A stretch of DNA of 64,000 nt from Marinimicrococcus sp033875255 (GTDB lineage Bacteria; Pseudomonadota; Alphaproteobacteria; Geminicoccales; Geminicoccaceae). Location of the stretch: NCBI GenBank assembly GCA_033875255.1, contig JAWZSN010000022.1:1-64000 (forward strand). Reading direction: 5' to 3'. Below, piece by piece: positions 60,428 through 64,000 of the stretch. The position numbers and the translations under genes are program-made. A model generated the notes under the pieces. The model did no database searches, had not been told where the DNA came from, and saw only the letters and a list, made by a program, of their open reading frames with translations. Positions within the stretch are counted from its first letter, which is position 1. Every line of letters begins with the position of its first letter.

Positions 60428-61026
60428 TGCGGGCATGCCGCGGCCCAGGCCGCCGCCGCACCAGCGCCGCCGTGGCGGTCCGAAGGGCCATCCTCGCAGC
60501 ACTGGTGCTGCTGGGGGCAGGCAATGCCGGGGCCCAGGACCCGCTCGACCCGCGGGAAAGTCAGGTGCGCCGGCAGATCCGCAGCCTCGAGAATCGCGCG
60601 GTAACCGACCCTGTGGGCGCGGGGTTTGCCGCCGATGCGGTGCGCCGCGAGCTGCTCCGCGGCAGCGGCGGCGGCGATTTCACGCCGGAGCAGCGGCGGC
60701 TGGAGCGCCGTCTCGAGCGGGTGCGGCGGCCGCTGCCGCCACCGGCGGCTGGACAGGAGCACGCCCCGTCAGGCGAGAAGCTCCCGTTCTCCGCGGGAGC
60801 GGGACAGGCTCCGCTGCCGGCCTCGAGCGAGCCGCTAGCCATCGTCCGCCGTCTGCTGGCGCGCGCCGCCGACGGCGTGGAGGCGGGCAGGATGGCGCAG
60901 GCGCGCTCCGACCTCGCCGCTGCTGCGGGCGAGCTCGACAGGCTGCCGCCAGAGGCCGCCGAAGGGGCGGCGGCAGTGCGCCGCGACCTCGACGCGCTGG
61001 CCGGGCGGGTGCCGCGCGGCCATTGA
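60424..61026 (+). CDS. Exported helical protein of unknown function
   Basis: A 200-residue protein with a signal peptide (RRAILAALVLLGAGNAGAQ) and an Arg/Glu/Ala-rich helical body (ESQVRRQIRSLENRAV, EQRRLERRLERVRRPLPP, MAQARSDLAAAAGELDRL). I recognise no family. Two ATGs lie together at 60424 and 60427; GAAGGA is closer to optimal for the second. Confidence 0.65.
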   Translation: MMRACRGPGRRRTSAAVAVRRAILAALVLLGAGNAGAQDPLDPRESQVRRQIRSLENRAVTDPVGAGFAADAVRRELLRGSGGGDFTPEQRRLERRLERVRRPLPPPAAGQEHAPSGEKLPFSAGAGQAPLPASSEPLAIVRRLLARAADGVEAGRMAQARSDLAAAAGELDRLPPEAAEGAAAVRRDLDALAGRVPRGH

Positions 61027-61259
61027 CGGCAAGGCGCTGCGCGCTCCTTCTTTCGTCAGTTGCTGGCGGTGGAGGAAGGGGCCGGGGCGGCTCGTTGCCG
61101 TCCAGCCGGGAACCGATCAGGAGCGAGGAAGATGGCCGCGCGCAGCGCCTTGCACGGCACAGCCGCCACGCTCCGGCGCCAGCTCTCGGCGGATCGCCGC
61201 GTCCTGCCCTTGGCGGTGCTCATGCCGTCTGGCCTCCTCGTTCCCACGGCCCCACGCCG

Positions 61260-61661
61260 TCAGGAGCGCTTCTCTACCGGCTCGACCGGGCAGCCTGCCT
61301 CGCTCCAGGCGGTGAAGCCGCCCTCGATGTGGCAGACCTTCTCGAGCCCCATCTCGACCAGCGCCCTGGTGGCCAGCGCCGAGCGCCAGCCGCTGGCACA
61401 GTAGAGAACGAAGCGCTTGTCCTCGGCGAAGAGCGGCTTGTGATAGGGGCTCTCGGGGTCGACCCAGAACTCCAGCATGCCGCGCGGCGCGTGCACCGCG
61501 CCGGCGATCTTGCCGGCCCTGGGCAGCTCGCGGACGTCGCGCAGATCGATGAAGACGGTGTCTTCGCGTCCGTGCAACGCCCTGGCCGCCTCGACCGGAA
61601 GGGTCTCGATCATCGAGGCGGCCTCGTCGAGGAGCGCGCGGTAGCCCTTCTTGAGCGGCAT
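61260..61661 (-). CDS. Rhodanese-like domain protein
   Basis: A 133-residue single rhodanese domain. TVFIDLRDVRELPRAGKIAG and the active loop FVLYCASGWRSALATRALVE (Cys as sulfur carrier) with VCHIEGGFTAWSEAG are complete. It probably transfers sulfur to thiol acceptors. Third gene of a minus-strand run with a cupin and a RraA-family gene, spaced 29 bp. The 233 bp on the other side (61027-61259) hold no gene that I can see. Confidence 0.9.
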   Translation of the reverse strand: MPLKKGYRALLDEAASMIETLPVEAARALHGREDTVFIDLRDVRELPRAGKIAGAVHAPRGMLEFWVDPESPYHKPLFAEDKRFVLYCASGWRSALATRALVEMGLEKVCHIEGGFTAWSEAGCPVEPVEKRS

Positions 61662-61690
61662 CGAGAGCCTCCTTCGGTCCAAGAGAACGA

Positions 61691-62020
61691 TCAGTCGACG
61701 ATGAACAGCCGGGCGCCGGTGGCAGTGGACGAGCGGTGGGGCTCGGCGCCGTCGGCCACCTGGTAGGACGTGCCGGGCCCGAGGACGATGCGCCTTCCAT
61801 CGGCGAGCTCGGTCTCCAGCTCGCCCTCCAGCACGAGGAGGATATGGCCCTTGCTGCACCAGTGGTCGGCCAGGTAGCCGGGGCTGTACTCGACCATCCT
61901 GACGCGGATGTCGCCGAAATGGCGCGTCCGCCACCAGGCCACGCCGCGCTCGCCGGGATGCTCGGTGCGCTCGACCGAGGCCCAATCGGTGGTCCCGAAC
62001 GGGATGCCTTCCAGCTTCAT
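61691..62020 (-). CDS. DHCW-motif cupin protein
   Basis: A 109-residue single cupin. GDIRVRMVEYSPGYLADHWC, SKGHILLVLEGELETELADG and YQVADGAEPHRSSTATGARL match the small DHCW-motif cupin group, known by conservation only. His residues in the barrel could bind a metal. ATG 62020. Confidence 0.85.
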   Translation of the reverse strand: MKLEGIPFGTTDWASVERTEHPGERGVAWWRTRHFGDIRVRMVEYSPGYLADHWCSKGHILLVLEGELETELADGRRIVLGPGTSYQVADGAEPHRSSTATGARLFIVD

Positions 62021-62045
62021 CGTCCGCCTCCCGCCCCGATCCGCC

Positions 62046-62759
62046 TCAGCGCCCGTTTTCCTTGCGCCACGCCGCGAATTCCGCACGGCTCTCCTCGGTC
62101 GGCGGGTAGATGCCGAAAATGCGTCGGCCTTCCATGACCTTCTCGCCCACGAAGTCCTCGTAGGCGGTCATCTCGAACGCCTCCTCGGCGACCTCGTTGG
62201 CGAGATGGGCGGGGATCACCACCACACCCTCGCCGTCGCCGACGACGATGTCGCCGGGATAGACCGGCACGTCGCCGCAGCCGATCGGCAGGTTGATGTC
62301 GCAGGCATGGTGCAGGATCGGCCCGGTCGGGGCCGAGGGCCGGCTGTGGTAGGTCGGAAAGGGCAGAGCGGCGATGGTGGGCGAGTCGCGGAACCCGCCG
62401 TCGGTCACCACGCCGGCGACGCCGCGCTTCATGAGGCGGCTTACCAGGATGTCGCCGGCCGAGGCCGCCCGTGCGTCCTTGCGACTGTCCATGACCAGGA
62501 CATGGCCCTCGGGGCAGGTCTCGATGGCCTTGCGCTGCGGGTGCTCCCAGTCCTCGTACTGGGCCAGGCTGTCGAGATCCTCGCGGGCCGGGATGTAGCG
62601 CAGGGTGAAGGCCTCGCCGACCATGCGCGGGGCGTCGGGGTTGAGCGGCCGGACGTCCTGGATGAAGACGTTGCGCAGCCCGCGCTTGAAGAGGCTGGTG
62701 GTGAGCGTCGCGGTGCTCACCTTCCGGAGCTTTTCCCGGTTTTCCGCCGTCAGACCCAT
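62046..62759 (-). CDS. RraA-family protein
   Basis: A 237-residue protein of the RraA fold, which includes RNase E regulators and class II HMG/CHA-type aldolases. VAGVVTDGGFRDSPTIAALP carries the conserved R-D, and GDVPVYPGDIVVGDGEGVVV is the hallmark segment. The longer length and the N-terminal TATLTTSLFKRGLRNVFIQD favour the enzyme-like subgroup rather than a true RraA. First gene of the RraA-cupin-rhodanese run. ATG 62759. Confidence 0.85.
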   Translation of the reverse strand: MGLTAENREKLRKVSTATLTTSLFKRGLRNVFIQDVRPLNPDAPRMVGEAFTLRYIPAREDLDSLAQYEDWEHPQRKAIETCPEGHVLVMDSRKDARAASAGDILVSRLMKRGVAGVVTDGGFRDSPTIAALPFPTYHSRPSAPTGPILHHACDINLPIGCGDVPVYPGDIVVGDGEGVVVIPAHLANEVAEEAFEMTAYEDFVGEKVMEGRRIFGIYPPTEESRAEFAAWRKENGR

Positions 62760-62880
62760 CGAACACCTCCCGAGCCGGTTGACGCGCGCGACGTTAGCAG
62801 AAAGGCGCTTCCCATGAAGCCCCGCGTGGCGCTAGCGAGAACCGGTGCGGTGTTGCGCATGACGCATGGGTGGAGGGCGC

Positions 62881-63411
62881 ATGGACGTGGTGCTGCGCGG
62901 GGCGCGCGAGGACGACCTCCCCGCGATCCGCGACATCTACGCGCTCGAGGTCCTGGAGGGCACGGCGAGCTTCGAGCTCGAGCCGCCGGACGCGGCGGAG
63001 ATGGGCCGGCGCTTCGCTTCGGTGGCGGCGCTGGGCTTGCCGTGGCTCGCCGCCGGAATCGACGGCAGGCTCGCCGGCTACGCCTTCGCCGGCAGCTACC
63101 GTCCGCGCCCGGCCTATCGCTGGTCGGTCGAGAATTCCGTCTATGTGGCGCGCTGGGCGCGGTGCCGGCAGGTGGGCCGCCTGCTCCTCGAGCGGCTGGT
63201 CGCGGACTGCGAGGCGGCCGGCGCGCGGCAGATGGTGGCGGTAATCGGCGACAGCGCCAACCTCTCCTCGGTGCGCCTCCACGAGCGTTGCGGCTTTCGT
63301 CACGTCGGCACACTGCGCCATGTCGGCTACAAGCACGGCCGCTGGCTCGACACGGTGCTCATGCAGCGCGCGCTGGGCCCGGGTGCGGCGAGCCCGCCAC
63401 GCCCGGGCTGA
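62881..63411 (+). CDS. GNAT acetyltransferase, phosphinothricin/methionine-sulfoximine type
   Basis: A 176-residue acetyltransferase. LRGAREDDLPAIRDIYALEV, GYAFAGSYRPRPAYRWSVEN and SVYVARWARCRQVGRLLLER followed by FRHVGTLRHVGYKHGRWLDT are the signature of the PAT/Bar and YncA/MddA group. These acetylate L-amino-acid analogues such as phosphinothricin and methionine sulfoximine; which one is used here is unknown. ATG 62881 follows GGAGGGC. Confidence 0.9.
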   Translation: MDVVLRGAREDDLPAIRDIYALEVLEGTASFELEPPDAAEMGRRFASVAALGLPWLAAGIDGRLAGYAFAGSYRPRPAYRWSVENSVYVARWARCRQVGRLLLERLVADCEAAGARQMVAVIGDSANLSSVRLHERCGFRHVGTLRHVGYKHGRWLDTVLMQRALGPGAASPPRPG

Positions 63412-63502
63412 AGACCGCGGAAGCGCCGGCCGACCCTGTTGAACGCGGCGCCCGGTCTCTCCACGATGGGGAGGTGCAGGTTCGGGGCGGCGAGAGGTAG
63501 GG

Positions 63503-64000
63503 ATGGTGACGGCGGGAGCGGAGCAGCAGCGGGCGCAGGCCGGGCTGCTCCAGCGCGTGGAGGAGGTGGGGCTGCGCGGGCAGCGCCTGCTTCGCGAGGC
63601 GCTCGACCGCCGGACCCGCGAGGACGATTTCCAGATCCCCGACCCTGGCATTGTCGCCGGTATCTTCCGCCAGCTGGCCGAGGCTCTTCTCGCCGATCCG
63701 GCACGCCTTGCCCGGGCGGAGCTGCGGTTCATGGAGGCCATGGGCGAGCTCTGGCAGCGCCACCAGCGACGGCTCGCCGGCGGGGAGGCCGAGCCGCTGG
63801 TCGTGCCGGAGCCTGGCGACCGCCGCTTCAAGGACCCGGCCTGGACCGAGGAGCCGGCCTTCGACCTGGTGCGGCAGGCCTATCTGCTTTGGGCGCAACA
63901 GCTCGAGGAGCTGGTCGCCGGCGTCGGGGGGCTCGACCCGGCGACCGCTGCCAAAGCGCGCTTCTACACGCGTCAGCTGGTCGATCTGGCCTCCCCGTCC
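63503..64000 (+). CDS. phaC: Poly(3-hydroxyalkanoate) synthase, class I (5' part, cut by window edge)
   Basis: The first 166 codons are open to the window end. FQIPDPGIVAGIFRQLAEAL, DPARLARAELRFMEAMGELW, then GDRRFKDPAWTEEPAFDLVR and QAYLLWAQQL match the N-terminal domain of class I PhaC. The catalytic Cys-Asp-His part lies beyond the window. ATG 63503 follows GAGAGGTAGG. PhaC polymerises (R)-3-hydroxybutyryl-CoA, which fits the phaJ-like gene at 31607 and the crotonyl-CoA enzymes at the other end. Confidence 0.93.
   Translation, partial: MVTAGAEQQRAQAGLLQRVEEVGLRGQRLLREALDRRTREDDFQIPDPGIVAGIFRQLAEALLADPARLARAELRFMEAMGELWQRHQRRLAGGEAEPLVVPEPGDRRFKDPAWTEEPAFDLVRQAYLLWAQQLEELVAGVGGLDPATAAKARFYTRQLVDLASPS

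Overview
This 64 kb window is a piece of a very GC-rich alphaproteobacterial chromosome. A Rhodospirillales-like lineage is the best guess, though the sequence does not fix the genus. Pointers are the ethylmalonyl-CoA pathway genes, GapR, DciA, a CdnL/CarD regulator beside a 7Fe ferredoxin, a DUF3035 (BamF-like) lipoprotein, and an F0 operon (atpI-atpB-atpE-atpF'-atpF) without F1 genes. Genes are tightly packed, with many ATGA/GTGA stop-start overlaps and frequent GTG or TTG starts. I see no tRNA, rRNA, CRISPR array, prophage or intact insertion sequence.

Layout: 1-957 holds the end of an unidentified gene and a block of interspersed imperfect repeats. 958-6351 holds three ethylmalonyl-CoA pathway enzymes: ethylmalonyl-CoA mutase (minus), divergent from crotonyl-CoA carboxylase/reductase and methylsuccinyl-CoA dehydrogenase (plus). 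6352-10844 holds a structured intergenic region, gapR, an ELM1-family gene, a glycosyltransferase-like gene and a REC-GGDEF-EAL protein. 10977-17106 holds an LpoA-like lipoprotein, rsmI, yraN, mutY, dciA, a Sel1 lipoprotein and a DsbA-family protein. 17217-24016 holds an unusually long SMC and the F0 operon. 24150-31405 mixes small enzymes (GNAT, zincin, two VOC proteins, MTA/SAH nucleosidase, nitroreductase) with a four-gene operon of secreted proteins of unknown function. 31607-41509 is a long housekeeping run (MaoC hydratase, ribF, ileS, lspA, DUF3035, two M16 peptidases, mutL). 41675-48274 holds ferredoxin, CarD, gshB, Hint, a methyltransferase, VanZ, a 5'-nucleotidase and bacterioferritin. 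48471-58666 is a ten-gene catabolic operon with two complete ABC importers, one nested inside the other, plus a sugar-acid-type dehydrogenase and a DapA-family lyase. 59210-64000 holds small genes, a RraA/cupin/rhodanese operon, a PAT-type acetyltransferase and the start of phaC.

The most striking item is the crotonyl-CoA carboxylase/reductase at 3061-4623. It carries an in-frame N-terminal helix-turn-helix domain of about 60 residues and a linker of about 45 residues ahead of the normal enzyme. The short divergent region next to it holds six copies of the hexamer AACACC/GGTGTT in inverted pairs. The simplest reading is an enzyme that binds its own control region and adjusts the ethylmalonyl-CoA pathway directly. 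A MaoC-type hydratase (31607) and PHA synthase (63503) in the same window act on the same crotonyl-CoA/3-hydroxybutyryl-CoA node, so the window is rich in C2/C4-CoA and PHB metabolism.

Other points worth attention are a possible structured RNA upstream of gapR, an SMC with both coiled-coil arms lengthened, a c-di-GMP protein with degenerate receiver and EAL domains, the orphan secreted-protein operon with a duplicated N-terminal module, and a small secreted-protein gene with no in-frame stop near its natural end.
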